Assembly (NCBI RefSeq): GCF_016598475.1
Contig: NZ_JAEMUX010000002.1
Location: forward strand, 62,001 to 126,000
Reading direction: 5' to 3'
DNA: 64,000 nucleotides
Source of the DNA: Streptomyces adelaidensis
GTDB taxonomy: Bacteria > Actinomycetota > Actinomycetes > Streptomycetales > Streptomycetaceae
The translations under genes and the position numbers were made by a program. Below the pieces are notes generated by a model. That model was not told the origin of the DNA and did no database searches. It saw only the letters and a list, made by a program, of their open reading frames with translations. Position 1 is the stretch's first letter, and every line of letters starts with the position of its first letter. Below are positions 16,229 to 27,641 of the stretch, one piece after another.

Positions 16229-16525
16229 CTAGAAGACGAAGTTCACGAGCGGGCCGGCGGTGGCGACGAGGACACAGCCGCCGAGGACCATGCCGAGCCG
16301 GCCCATGTGCTCCGAGCCCTCGCCGCGGCGCATCGAGATCGCCATCATCGCGCCGGTGATCAGCACCCCCGCGACGCCCGCGGCGGTGCCGGCCCAGGCG
16401 ACGATGCCGAGCACGGTGTCGACCTTGCCGGTGAGTTCCGCGGGGGCGTCCCGGTTCGGGTTGGGGACCGTACCGTCGGCCAGGTAGATGGACTGCTGTG
16501 CCCTGGCGGCTATCGCGTTCAGCAT
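16229..16525 (-). CDS. Small two-TM protein, VirB2/pilin-like paralogue A
   Basis: 98 aa. Seen: amphipathic N-terminus, then two membrane segments (LGIVAWAGTAAGVAGVLITGAM and LGMVLGGCVLVATAGPLVNFVF) joined by a short charged loop MAISMRRGEGSEHMG. Small two-TM proteins of this shape beside VirB4/VirB6 genes resemble VirB2/TrbC major pilins, though no cleaved signal peptide is obvious. The ATG at 16525 has GGGGAG 8 nt upstream. It is clearly homologous to the gene at 16928–17200 (shared A-W-x3-AAGV and MAIS-x3-GEG-x-EH patterns and an ATAGP ending). Own promoter likely, since a strong hairpin separates it from that gene. Confidence 0.7.
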   Translation of the reverse strand: MLNAIAARAQQSIYLADGTVPNPNRDAPAELTGKVDTVLGIVAWAGTAAGVAGVLITGAMMAISMRRGEGSEHMGRLGMVLGGCVLVATAGPLVNFVF

Positions 16526-16843
16526 GTGGTTTCTCCCCGTCGTTTCGGCCGGCCCGTCACGGTGGGTGGGGCCGGCGTCGACTCGTTCGAGCGGATGGGT
16601 CATCGGGTGCGTTCGGGGCCGGCGTGACGTGCTCGGGTTCCCGGTCGCTCTGTGAGCTTGGCGACTCCTGTGACCCGTAGCCAAGGGATGTAGTGATCCA
16701 GCACCTGTCGGTGACGTGCTCGTGACAGACGGGAACGTCTCGTCATGTCCGGGACAGTGACGTGCCGTCAGAACCGTCCGGACCTGCGGGGAAGCGGAAT
16801 GGGTCGCACCGGTGTACGACAGTGGCGTGACCCGCGCGTACGA

Positions 16844-16881
16844 CGACGGCCCGCCGGTTCGGTTGAACCGGCGGGCCGTCG
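16844..16881. terminator. Strong hairpin between the two pilin-like genes
   Basis: A perfect 17-bp stem (CGACGGCCCGCCGGTTC at 16844–16860, loop GGTT, complement 16865–16881). It starts about 47 bp after the stop of the gene at 16928. No U-tract is seen, which is usual in Streptomyces. The remaining 400-bp gap (16526–16927) holds no supported gene and should contain the promoter of the next gene (start 16525). Confidence 0.75.
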
Positions 16882-16927
16882 CCCGGTGTTGCCCAGCCTG
16901 CTCCCCACCGCGTTTCTTACGGTGTCC

Positions 16928-17200
16928 CTACAGCACGAACCCCACAATCGGCCCCGCCGTCGCGCCGATGACGCAGGCGCCCAGGACGATCGCGAACTGG
17001 CTGAGGTGCTCGTCGCCCTCCCCCGCCTTGAGGGAGATGGCCATCCGGGAGCCGACGAGCAGCAGCCCGCAGACACCGGCCGCGGTGACCAGCCAGGCGA
17101 GGATGTTCAGGACGTAGTCGAGCTCATTGGTGACCACCGCCGGGGGCCCGGCCAGGGCGGTGGCCGCGGCGTACAGCGTGTCGCTCATGATGGCGCTCAT
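16928..17200 (-). CDS. Small two-TM protein, VirB2/pilin-like paralogue B
   Basis: 90 aa. Two membrane segments (YVLNILAWLVTAAGVCGLLLVG and FAIVLGACVIGATAGPIVGFVL) around MAISLKAGEGDEHLSQ, aligning along its length with the 98-aa gene at 16229. ATG at 17200 is preceded by GGAGG and overlaps the upstream stop as ATGA; a second ATG at 17188 is possible. Having two divergent copies in one locus suggests a hetero-oligomer or two surface variants. Function as pilin is inferred from size, topology and neighbours. Confidence 0.7.
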   Translation of the reverse strand: MSAIMSDTLYAAATALAGPPAVVTNELDYVLNILAWLVTAAGVCGLLLVGSRMAISLKAGEGDEHLSQFAIVLGACVIGATAGPIVGFVL

Positions 17201-17745
17201 GGGGTCCTCCCGGTGAGACGGGCCAGTGCCGCGCTCTCGCGCGGCGGCGGGCCGGTGAGGTCGCCGGTGCGCCAGGCGGGCACCCAGGGCACGCGGTAGA
17301 CGTCGATGACGGAACCGATCACCTTGACGCGCTGCGCGAGCTGCCGCGGCAGCCGGCCGGGCGCGTCCGCGACCAGCACGATCGCGTCGAGATCGAGCCC
17401 CGGCGGCGAGTCGCCCCGCCGGAAGATGTCCAGGGTGTGCGAGACCGCGTCGAGCCCGGCGGAGTGCGTACGCCCCACCAGGAGCACCGACGCCGGTTCG
17501 CCGTGTTCGGGCTGCGGCCAGTTGCGGCCCGCGTCATGACCGCCGAAGACCGCCGCGAGGGTGGTGGACCCGGCGCCGCCGTGCGTGGCGACCCAGGAGA
17601 ACCGCCGCGCGCTCGCGGCGGGTTGGGGCGGGGGGTCCTGCGGTCGTGCCTCCGGCTCTATCACCGGCCCGCGCACCCAGATCTCCGGTCCGGCCGCCGC
17701 CTGTCCTGCGCCTGGCTGCATCACCACATCACCGCTCTCCACCAC
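17197..17745 (-). CDS. P-loop-like accessory protein of the T4SS-like locus
   Basis: 182 aa, soluble. Seen: WVATHGGAGSTTLAAVFGG near residues 51–69, a degenerate deviant P-loop resembling MinD/ParA-type ATPases (GGAGSTTL), then VLLVGRTHSAGLDAV and IVLVADAPGRLPRQLAQRVKVI, alternating strands and helices. It matches Streptomyces proteins known to me only as hypotheticals or a DUF family beside SCO6880 genes. The lysine of the normal GKT is absent, so ATPase activity is doubtful. It is the first gene of the minus-strand set. Possible starts are ATG 17745, GTG 17727 or ATG 17721; GGAGAG at about 17740 favours one of the later ones. Confidence 0.6.
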   Translation of the reverse strand: MVESGDVVMQPGAGQAAAGPEIWVRGPVIEPEARPQDPPPQPAASARRFSWVATHGGAGSTTLAAVFGGHDAGRNWPQPEHGEPASVLLVGRTHSAGLDAVSHTLDIFRRGDSPPGLDLDAIVLVADAPGRLPRQLAQRVKVIGSVIDVYRVPWVPAWRTGDLTGPPPRESAALARLTGRTP

Positions 17746-18043
17746 TCCCCGTTTCCGCCGCTGATCACAGCAGTCTTCCTGAGCCCGTCGTGCCCGTCAT
17801 GTCGCGCCCGTCGCATCCGGAGCTGTGCTCCCCCGATCTTCACGGCGTACGGGCGGCTTGGGAATCGGGACGTGAGTTCCTGCGACGAGCCTGTGACGCG
17901 CTGGTGACGCGCGGAACAGGGGTGAGCGGAGAGACTCGTCGGACCGGCCTCAAGTGGCAGGAACATGACTGGACTTCGAGAACGTGCCCTGGGGGGAGCG
18001 GACTTCGAAGAACACGAACGGACTTCGACGCTGAGGGGAGCAG
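17746..18043. promoter_or_regulatory. Divergent promoter region of the T4SS-like locus with a triple repeat
   Basis: The 300-bp gap separates the minus-strand channel genes from the plus-strand hydrolase set and must hold both promoters. GGACTTCGA occurs three times in direct orientation, at 17971, 18000 and 18020, the last ending 16 bp before the hydrolase start. This looks like a repeated binding site, but it has no known match. Confidence 0.4.
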
Positions 18044-19081
18044 ATGTCCAACGGGGGAGGGTCCGTCACGACCTGGGTCGTCGGCGGCTGCGTGGCGGCC
18101 GTGATGATGCCCGTGGTGATGATGGTCGCGGTGAGCGGGGGAGGCGAGGCCGACGCGGAGGAACAGGGCGTCGGCGGCGGGCTCAAGACGGGCCAGGTCC
18201 CGGCGGAGTACGTGCCGTGGGTCCTCAAGGCGGGCGCCATGTGCGACGTCATCAAGCCGGCCGTGATCGCCGCGCAGATCGAGGCCGAGTCGGGCTGGAA
18301 CCCGAACGCCAAGTCGCCGGTCGGCGCCGAGGGGCTGAGCCAGTTCATGCCCGGCACCTGGACGAGCTGGGGCCGGGACGACGACGGCAACGGGCGGATA
18401 TCCCCGTACGACCCCGGCGACGCGATCATGGCCCAGGGCCGTTACGACTGTGCCCTCGCCAAGCAGGTCCAGGGGTACAAGGACCAGGGCCGGGCCACCG
18501 GCGAGACGCTCGACCTGACGCTCGCCGCGTACAACGCGGGCCCCGGCGCCGTGGAGCGGTACGGGGGCATCCCGCCGTACACCGAGACCCAGAACTACGT
18601 CGTCCGTATCAAGTCCCTCATCGCCAAGTACGAGTCGGTGGACGACCCGCCGGGCAAGCTCCCCGACGGCAGGGAGATGGCGATGCCGCTCTCCGGCAAC
18701 CCGCCTGTGACCTCCCCGTACGGCTGGCGCATGCACCCCACCCTCGGCGTCCGCAAACTGCACACCGGCACCGACTTCGGTGTGGCCGCCGGTACGCCGG
18801 TCCTCGCCGCCCGCGACGGCGAGGTCACCTTCGCCGGCTGGACCAACGGCTACGGCAACCGCGTCGTCATCTCCCACGGCACCATCGACGGCGACCGGGT
18901 CTCCACGACCTACAACCACATGCTGGCCGGGCTCAGCGTCAAGGCCGGCGACAAGGTGAAGGTCGGCCAGCGGGTCGGCCTGGTGGGCTCCACGGGCTAC
19001 TCGACCGGCGCCCACCTGCACTTCGAGGTCATGCGGAACGACGCGTACGTGGACCCGGCGCCCTGGTTGGGGCTGCGGTGA
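18044..19081 (+). CDS. Bifunctional wall hydrolase: lytic transglycosylase SLT plus M23 endopeptidase (VirB1-like)
   Basis: 345 aa. Seen: one N-terminal membrane segment (about 9–31), then an SLT domain with catalytic Glu in AAQIEAESGWNP (E82), GLSQFMPGTW, and LAAYNAGPGAV. An M23 LytM domain follows at about 222–340 with zinc ligands in LHTGTDFG (H240, D244) and HLHFEV (H324, H326). It cuts both glycan strands and cross-links, opening a path through peptidoglycan; VirB1-type enzymes do this for type IV machines, and Gram-positive versions commonly fuse both activities. ATG at 18044 has GAGGGGAGC upstream. It heads the plus-strand operon divergent from the channel genes. Confidence 0.88.
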   Translation: MSNGGGSVTTWVVGGCVAAVMMPVVMMVAVSGGGEADAEEQGVGGGLKTGQVPAEYVPWVLKAGAMCDVIKPAVIAAQIEAESGWNPNAKSPVGAEGLSQFMPGTWTSWGRDDDGNGRISPYDPGDAIMAQGRYDCALAKQVQGYKDQGRATGETLDLTLAAYNAGPGAVERYGGIPPYTETQNYVVRIKSLIAKYESVDDPPGKLPDGREMAMPLSGNPPVTSPYGWRMHPTLGVRKLHTGTDFGVAAGTPVLAARDGEVTFAGWTNGYGNRVVISHGTIDGDRVSTTYNHMLAGLSVKAGDKVKVGQRVGLVGSTGYSTGAHLHFEVMRNDAYVDPAPWLGLR

Positions 19082-19146
19082 CGACGTGGACGACGTGGAC
19101 GACGCGATCGGCGAGGAAGGACACTGAGGTGAGGAGGGGGACGACG

Positions 19147-19869
19147 GTGGACACGAGGTATGGCGGGCTCGGGCGGGCCGGTCGTGTCGGCGCGGTCGTA
19201 CTCGCGGCCGTGACCGGTATGGCGGTCCTCGGCGCGTGCGGCCTGGAGGACCACCGGGACACGGCGCGCGGCGGCGGCACGGCCTCGGCCGAACCGTCGA
19301 TCGCCCCCAAGGCGCCGCTCCCCTCCGGCAAGCCGCTCGGCGCCGACGCGCGTGTGCCGAGCCCCACCGGCGTCGACGACACGGACGCTACCGCCGTCGC
19401 CGAGGCATGGGCGGAGGTCGCGTACGGCTACGACACGAAGTACGACTCCGGCCCGCACGACGCCGTACTGCGCTCCGCGCGCTGGTTCACCACCGCCAAG
19501 GCGAAGGCCGAGCGCTCGTACCACCCCGCGAGCGGCGCGGGCGAACAGTGGAACTCCTGGGCCGCGCACAAGGCCTGGACCACGGTCGAGGTGGAGTTCG
19601 ACGACGACGGCGACGCCCCGCCCGACTCGGCACGGGACGCGTACCGCGCCCTCTTCGTCGACGGCACGGCGTACGGTCGCGACGGCTGGACGGGGACCGG
19701 TCCGCAGGCCACGGTGTACCTGAAGCTGGTTCGCTCGGGCAAGGGCGAGCCGTGGCGGGTGGACGACGTGCGTACGGTGGAGGCAGCGGTGCCGGCGCCG
19801 ACCCCGTCGACGACCGACTCCGCCGCTTCCACCACATCCGCCGCTTCTCCTTCTGCCCGACCCGAGTGA
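19147..19869 (+). CDS. Lipoprotein of the T4SS-like locus
   Basis: 240 aa. Seen: GTG at 19147 with GAGGAGGGGG upstream, Arg-containing N-terminus, hydrophobic core VVLAAVTGMAVLGAC with a lipobox ending at Cys about 30, then a Ser/Pro linker. A domain starting DATAVAEAWAEVAYGYDTKYD carries later WTTVEVEFDDDGDAPP, QATVYLKLVRSGKGEPWRVDDV. The helix-then-sheet layout with a final W-R-V-D pattern resembles NTF2-like/TcpC or VirB8 accessory domains, but this is only a fold-level impression. Ends in a Ser/Thr/Ala/Pro-rich tail. Likely anchored on the outer face near the wall hydrolase encoded just upstream. Confidence 0.7.
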   Translation: MDTRYGGLGRAGRVGAVVLAAVTGMAVLGACGLEDHRDTARGGGTASAEPSIAPKAPLPSGKPLGADARVPSPTGVDDTDATAVAEAWAEVAYGYDTKYDSGPHDAVLRSARWFTTAKAKAERSYHPASGAGEQWNSWAAHKAWTTVEVEFDDDGDAPPDSARDAYRALFVDGTAYGRDGWTGTGPQATVYLKLVRSGKGEPWRVDDVRTVEAAVPAPTPSTTDSAASTTSAASPSARPE

Positions 19870-19876
19870 GGGAACG

Positions 19877-22178
<2,302 letters not shown>

Positions 22179-22189
<11 letters not shown>

Positions 22190-22787
22190 TTCCAGTGACC
22201 GCAACCGGCCCGGCGGCGCACACGCCCTCACCCCCATCCCCCGCGCGCGAGCCGAGGTCTCCTTCAACGAGCGCGCCGGCACCATGAGCCGGCGCACCAC
22301 CGAGCGCCCGACAAACGCCGGGACCCGACGGCAGACCGACGGATCCGCACACCGCACCCCCGAACCCGCCCCCGAACACGCCCCCTGGAGCGCCCGCGCG
22401 GCAGCCCTCCGCTCCACCGGACCGGCCCCCTCCCGGGGCCCCGCGAAGGGCGCCGCCCCGATCCCGACGCACCCCGCGGCCGTACGGGCTGCCGTAGGCG
22501 TCGACCTCGCATCGCTCACCCCGGAGCAGCGGCAACGTCACCTGGCCGGGCTGGGCGCCCTCCGCTCCGGAGGCACCGCGGACCCCGCGCGGGGCACCCG
22601 TACGCCCACGGCGGTCGCGTCCCGGCTCCGCTCGACGAGCGCGACGCCGGTGCACACCCACACCCACACCCACACCCACACCCACGCCCACGCCCACGCG
22701 GCGGAACGCGCCGCCTCCGCGATCACCCGCACACGGGCACCCGGCGTTCCCCAGGGCCCGGGACCGGCCGCGGGCCCACGCCGCTGA
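22179..22787 (+). CDS. Arg/Ala-rich protein with His-Thr repeat, unknown function
   Basis: 202 aa, overlapping the TPR-like gene by 11 bp and thus probably co-translated. Seen: Arg-rich basic N-terminus (RRTTERPTNAGTRRQ), a short conserved-looking helix AAVRAAVGVDLASLTPEQRQRHLAGLGALR, then HTHTHTHTHTHAHAHA near residues 158–173 and a basic tail. No membrane segment or signal. The HT/HA tract could bind metal but may simply reflect a CACACC microsatellite at 22651–22700. Family not recognised; coding status is supported by overlap and GC3 bias. Confidence 0.6.
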
Positions 22788-22853
22788 CCGACCCCGGACC
22801 CGCGAGGACCCGTCCTGAGCTGGTCACTCCGACGCGGGTTACTCCCAAGCGGG

Positions 22854-23876
<1,023 letters not shown>

Positions 23877-23974
23877 TCATGGCCGGCTATTGGCCAGTGC
23901 ATGACATGTCCACAGTGAATGGGGTGCCTGGATGGTGCTGGTGGGACTGACTCTCCGTCAAGAGCGCTATTCGG

Positions 23975-24952
23975 TCAGGGGGTGCGAGTGGCGGAGGGCT
24001 GAGCGACCGCCTCCAACCCCTCCACCGCCGCCGTCCCCTCGCGCTCCTCCAGCCGCCGCCGCGCCCCCCGTGCCGTCCGCAGCGCGTCCCACGTCAGCAG
24101 GGACAGCGCCAGCCACACCAGCGCGAAGCCCGCCCACCGCTCGGGCGGCATGGCCTCACCGAAGTACAGAACGCCCAGCAGGAACTGGAACACGGGCGCC
24201 AGGTACTGCAACAGCCCCAGCGTGGACAGCGGCACCCGGATCGCGGCCGCCCCGAAGCAGACCAGCGGCAGCGCGGTCACCAGACCGGTCGCGGCGAGGA
24301 GCAGGGCATGCCCCGTCCCCTCCGCGCCGAAGGTGGCGTCCCCCTCAGACCCCAGCCACAGCAGATAGGCCAGCGCGGGCAGGAACTGGACCGCGGTCTC
24401 CGCGGCGAGCGACTCCACGCCGCCGAGGTTGAGCTTCTTCTTCACCAGCCCGTACGTGGCGAAGGAGAAGGCGAGGCACAGGGAGATCCACGGCGGTCGC
24501 CCGTAGCCGATCGTGAGGACGAGGACGGCCGCGAGGCCGACGCCGACCGCCGCCCACTGCACGGGCCGCAGCCGTTCCTTCAGCAGCAGGACACCGATGG
24601 CGATGGTGACGAGGGGGTTGATGAAGTACCCGAGGGAGGCCTCGACGACCTGGTGGGTGTTCACGGCCCAGATGTAGACGCCCCAGTTGACGGTGATCAC
24701 CGTCGCCGCGACCGTGATCAGGCCGAGCTTGCGCGGCTGCCGCAGCAGCTCGCCGGCCCACGACCAGCGGCGCAGCACCAGCAGCGCGATGCCCACGACC
24801 GCGAGGGACCACACCATGCGGTGGGCGAGTATCTCCACCGCCCCGGAGGGCTTGAGCAAGGGCCAGAAGAGCGGTACGAGCCCCCACATCCCGTACGCCG
24901 CGAAGCCGTTCAGCAGCCCTATCCGGTGTTCGCCCCTCGGCTGCGCCGCCAC
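23975..24952 (-). CDS. rarD: RarD/EamA-family transporter
   Basis: 325 aa, about ten membrane segments in two EamA halves. Seen: GLLNGFAAYGMWGLVPLFWPLL at the start, NWGVYIWAVNTHQVVEASLGYFINPL (the RarD hallmark), GYGRPPWISLCLAFSFATYGLVKKK, and STLGLLQYLAPVFQFLLGVLYFGE. RarD was named for chloramphenicol sensitivity but its true substrate is unknown. The GTG at 24952 is preferred, with AAGGAGGGGG just upstream. An ATG at 25018 lies inside a long terminator-like palindrome and would add 22 non-conserved residues. Confidence 0.88.
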   Translation of the reverse strand: MAAQPRGEHRIGLLNGFAAYGMWGLVPLFWPLLKPSGAVEILAHRMVWSLAVVGIALLVLRRWSWAGELLRQPRKLGLITVAATVITVNWGVYIWAVNTHQVVEASLGYFINPLVTIAIGVLLLKERLRPVQWAAVGVGLAAVLVLTIGYGRPPWISLCLAFSFATYGLVKKKLNLGGVESLAAETAVQFLPALAYLLWLGSEGDATFGAEGTGHALLLAATGLVTALPLVCFGAAAIRVPLSTLGLLQYLAPVFQFLLGVLYFGEAMPPERWAGFALVWLALSLLTWDALRTARGARRRLEEREGTAAVEGLEAVAQPSATRTP

Positions 24953-25004
24953 GGCCCCCTCCTTCTGTCCGGCACGAAAGTCCTCAAGAAGGTAACGCCG
25001 GGCA

Positions 25005-25052
25005 CCCCCGGCTGTCATACCCGTATCGAGATACGGTCATGACAGCCGGGGG
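25005..25052. terminator. 48-bp palindrome after the quinone-oxidoreductase-like gene
   Basis: Arms CCCCCGGCTGTCAT (25005–25018) and its complement (25039–25052), with an inner stem CCGTATC-GA-GATACGG and one 2-bp internal mismatch: 21 paired bases in all. It sits 88 bp past the stop of the gene at 25140 and 53 bp before the rarD start. It most likely terminates the former. Confidence 0.7.
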
Positions 25053-25139
25053 TCGGCACCCCGAGGGGGAGTTCGGGGCCTGTGAACGGGCCGGGCCGGA
25101 CCCGGAAGGTGCGGGCCCAGGTCCTGGCCGGCGGGGCCC

Positions 25140-25994
25140 TTACGCCTTGAGCGCCGCCGCGATCGAGTCCGCGATCGGCGTCGTCGGGCGGCCGATGAGG
25201 CGGGAGAGGTCGCCGGAGGAGACGACCAGCTCACCCTTCTCGACGGACGCGTCGACGCCCGCGAGGATCGCGGCGAACCCCTCGGGGAGCCCGGCGCCGG
25301 TCAGGATGCCGACGTAGGTGTCAGTGGGGACCGGGTTGTCGGCGATCTCCTTGCCGGTCTGCCGGCTCAGCTCGGCCGCGTACTCGGCGAAGCTCCAGGC
25401 GACGTCGCCGCCGAGCTCGTACGTCTGGTTCTCGTGACCCTCGCCGGTCAGCACGGCGACCGCGGCGGCCGCGTAGTCGGCGCGGGTGGCGGAGGAGACG
25501 CGGCCCTCGCCGGCGCCGTGGGTGACGGCGTTGTACTCCAGCACCGGGCCGAGCTGCTCGGTGTAGTTCTCGTTGTACCAGCCGTTACGGAGCAGGGCGT
25601 AGGTCAGACCGGAGGCGAGCAGGGCCTCCTCGGTGCCGCGGTGGTCGTCCGCGAGCGCGGCCGTCAGGCTGCCCGGCGCGCTGGTGTACGCGAGGAGCGC
25701 GGCCCCGGCGGCCTTGGCGGCCTCGATGACGACCTTGTGCTGGCCGACACGGTCGGAGCCGACCTCGTTGCCGGATATCAGCAGCACCTTGTCACCGGCG
25801 GCGAAGACACCGTCGAAGGTCTCGGGCGTGTTGTAGTCGGCGACGGCGATCTTCACGCCGCGCGCCGCGAACCCGGCGGCCTTCTCCTCGCTGCGTACGA
25901 CGGCCGTGATCTGCTCGGCCGGGACCTTCTCCAGCAGCCCCTCGACGACGAACCTGCCAAGGCTTCCGGTCGCTCCGGTGACGACGATGCTCAT
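25140..25994 (-). CDS. NmrA-like NAD(P)H:quinone oxidoreductase (QOR2 type)
   Basis: 284 aa, Rossmann fold. Seen: MSIVVTGATGSLGRFVVEGLL with the nucleotide loop GATGSLG (7–13), VVRSEEKAAGFAARG, YTSAPGSLTAALADDHRGTEE, LRNGWYNENYTEQL (conserved in QOR2/YtfG) and YELGGDVAWSFAEYAAELS. Enzymes of this group reduce quinones with NADPH. The ATG at 25994 has TTGGAGGAG upstream. It is divergent from an HxlR regulator with a palindrome between them, the usual arrangement for redox- or electrophile-induced quinone reductases. Confidence 0.88.
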   Translation of the reverse strand: MSIVVTGATGSLGRFVVEGLLEKVPAEQITAVVRSEEKAAGFAARGVKIAVADYNTPETFDGVFAAGDKVLLISGNEVGSDRVGQHKVVIEAAKAAGAALLAYTSAPGSLTAALADDHRGTEEALLASGLTYALLRNGWYNENYTEQLGPVLEYNAVTHGAGEGRVSSATRADYAAAAVAVLTGEGHENQTYELGGDVAWSFAEYAAELSRQTGKEIADNPVPTDTYVGILTGAGLPEGFAAILAGVDASVEKGELVVSSGDLSRLIGRPTTPIADSIAAALKA

Positions 25995-26056
25995 GATGAA
26001 ACTCCTCCAAGGGGCGGGTGTGCCGCTAACCCTAGGGGGTGCGCTAACTCTTCGAA

Positions 26057-26081
26057 AGTACCCACTTTGAAGTAAGGTACT
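26057..26081. promoter_or_regulatory. Probable HxlR operator in divergent promoter region
   Basis: AGTACC (26057–26062) and GGTACT (26076–26081) enclose a nested inverted repeat ACTT-TG-AAGT (26064–26073), giving a nearly symmetric 25-bp site. It lies 4 bp before the HxlR start and 63 bp before the oxidoreductase start. HxlR proteins bind such dyads in their own divergent promoters, so autoregulation and control of the oxidoreductase are likely. Confidence 0.55.
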
Positions 26082-26084
26082 GGC

Positions 26085-26489
26085 ATGGGAGTAAGCGAGC
26101 GAAGTGCGCGAGTGGGACCGCCGGCCGGCAAGTACGACCTGGACGGCGAGGGGACCTGCCCCTCCCGCCTCGTCCTGGAGCACGTCACCAGCCGCTGGGG
26201 CGTCCTGGTCCTGATCGAGCTGTCGGAGCGGTCGTACCGCTTCAGTGAGCTGCGCCGTGCGATCGGGCGGGTCAGCGAGAAGATGCTCACCCAGACGTTG
26301 CAGACCCTGGAGCGCGACGGGCTCGTCCACCGCGACGCCAAGCCCGTGATCCCGCCCCGCGTCGACTACTCGCTCACCGACCTCGGCCGCGAGGCCGCCG
26401 AGCAGGTGCGCACGCTGTCGACCTGGACCAGGGACCGCATGGCCGAGGTGGAGGAAGCGCGCCGGACGTACGACGAGGCCCGGGCCTGA
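26085..26489 (+). CDS. HxlR-family winged-helix regulator
   Basis: 134 aa. Seen: the HxlR signature CPSRLVLEHVTSRWGVLVLIEL with an N-terminal Cys near residue 25, FSELRRAIGRVSEKMLTQTLQTLERDGLV (recognition helix and wing) and PPRVDYSLTDLGREA. The lone Cys in the CPSR motif sits where redox-sensing HxlR proteins (YodB, HypR type) react with quinones or oxidants. The partner gene is a quinone oxidoreductase-like enzyme, so sensing electrophiles is a reasonable inference. ATG at 26085. Confidence 0.9.
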   Translation: MGVSERSARVGPPAGKYDLDGEGTCPSRLVLEHVTSRWGVLVLIELSERSYRFSELRRAIGRVSEKMLTQTLQTLERDGLVHRDAKPVIPPRVDYSLTDLGREAAEQVRTLSTWTRDRMAEVEEARRTYDEARA

Positions 26490-26555
26490 CGGCGAGACCC
26501 GGGCCGGTGGACGTGGACACGAACGGGACGGACGCGGACACGGACGGGACGGACG

Positions 26556-27641
26556 TCAGCCGACGACCGTCCAGGTGTCCCCGCCCGCCAGCAGCGCCGA
26601 CAGGTCGCCCTTGCCGAACTGCTCGATGGCGGTGTCCAGTTGGTCGGCCATCTGGGTGTCGTAGACGGGCCGTTCGACGGACCGCAGCACGCCGATCGGG
26701 GTGTGGTGGAGGGTGTCGGGGTCAGCGAGCCGGGACAGCGCGAAGGCCGTGGTCGGGGACGCCGCGTGGGCGTCGTGGACCAGGATCCGCGACTCGTTCT
26801 CGGGCGTGACGGTGACGACCTCGAGGTCGCCGGTCACGTCGTCCCGTACGACCCCCCGCGCGCTGTCCGTGCCGAACCGGATGGGCCGGCCGTGCTCCAG
26901 CCGGATCACGGCCTCCTCCGCCTGCTGCCGGTCCTTGAGGACCTCGAAGGCGCCGTCGTTGAAGATGTTGCAGTTCTGGTAGATCTCCACGAGCGCCGTG
27001 CCCGGGTGGGCGGCGGCCTGGCGGAGCACCTCGGTCAGATGCTTGCGGTCGGAGTCGACGGTCCGGGCGACGAAGGACGCCTCCGCCCCGATGGCAAGGG
27101 ACACCGGATTGAAGGGAGCGTCCAGCGACCCCATGGGCGTCGACTTGGTGATCTTCCCGACTTCGGAGGTGGGGGAGTACTGGCCCTTGGTCAGGCCGTA
27201 GATCCGGTTGTTGAAGAGCAGGATCTTGAGGTTCACATTGCGGCGCAGGGCGTGGATCAGATGGTTGCCGCCGATGGACAGCGCGTCGCCGTCACCCGTG
27301 ACGACCCACACCGACAGATCGCGCCGCGAGGTGGCGAGCCCGGTCGCGATCGCCGGCGCCCGCCCGTGGATGGAATGCATCCCGTACGTGTCCATGTAGT
27401 ACGGGAAGCGGGACGAGCAGCCGATGCCCGAGACGAAGACGATGTTCTCCTTGGCCAGCCCGAGCTCGGGCATGAAGCCCTGCACGGCGGCCAGGACCGC
27501 GTAGTCGCCGCAGCCGGGGCACCAGCGCACTTCCTGATCGGACTTGAAGTCCTTCATGGACTGCTTGGCCTCGGCCTTCGGCACCAGGGAAAGCGCCTCG
27601 ATCCCGCCCGCCCGGGTGCCTTCCGTGGACGTCTCAGCCAT
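26556..27641 (-). CDS. korB: 2-oxoacid (2-oxoglutarate):ferredoxin oxidoreductase, beta subunit
   Basis: 361 aa. Binds thiamine diphosphate and a 4Fe-4S cluster and, with KorA, converts 2-oxoglutarate and CoA to succinyl-CoA, CO2 and reduced ferredoxin. Seen: VRWCPGCGDYAVLAAVQ (CxxC cluster ligands near 40–43), GIGCSSRFPYYMDTYGMHSIHGRA, the diphosphate-binding GDGDALSIGGNHLIHALRRN and LLFNNRIYGLTKGQYSPTS. These are typical of the aerobic actinobacterial KorAB enzyme. ATG at 27641 overlaps the korA stop by 8 bp. No ferredoxin gene is adjacent. Confidence 0.95.
   Translation of the reverse strand: MAETSTEGTRAGGIEALSLVPKAEAKQSMKDFKSDQEVRWCPGCGDYAVLAAVQGFMPELGLAKENIVFVSGIGCSSRFPYYMDTYGMHSIHGRAPAIATGLATSRRDLSVWVVTGDGDALSIGGNHLIHALRRNVNLKILLFNNRIYGLTKGQYSPTSEVGKITKSTPMGSLDAPFNPVSLAIGAEASFVARTVDSDRKHLTEVLRQAAAHPGTALVEIYQNCNIFNDGAFEVLKDRQQAEEAVIRLEHGRPIRFGTDSARGVVRDDVTGDLEVVTVTPENESRILVHDAHAASPTTAFALSRLADPDTLHHTPIGVLRSVERPVYDTQMADQLDTAIEQFGKGDLSALLAGGDTWTVVG

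Noticed and set aside
25018..25018. ATG start of rarD at 25018
   Set aside because: It lies inside the 48-bp terminator palindrome and lacks a ribosome binding site; the GTG at 24952 has AAGGAGGGGG upstream.
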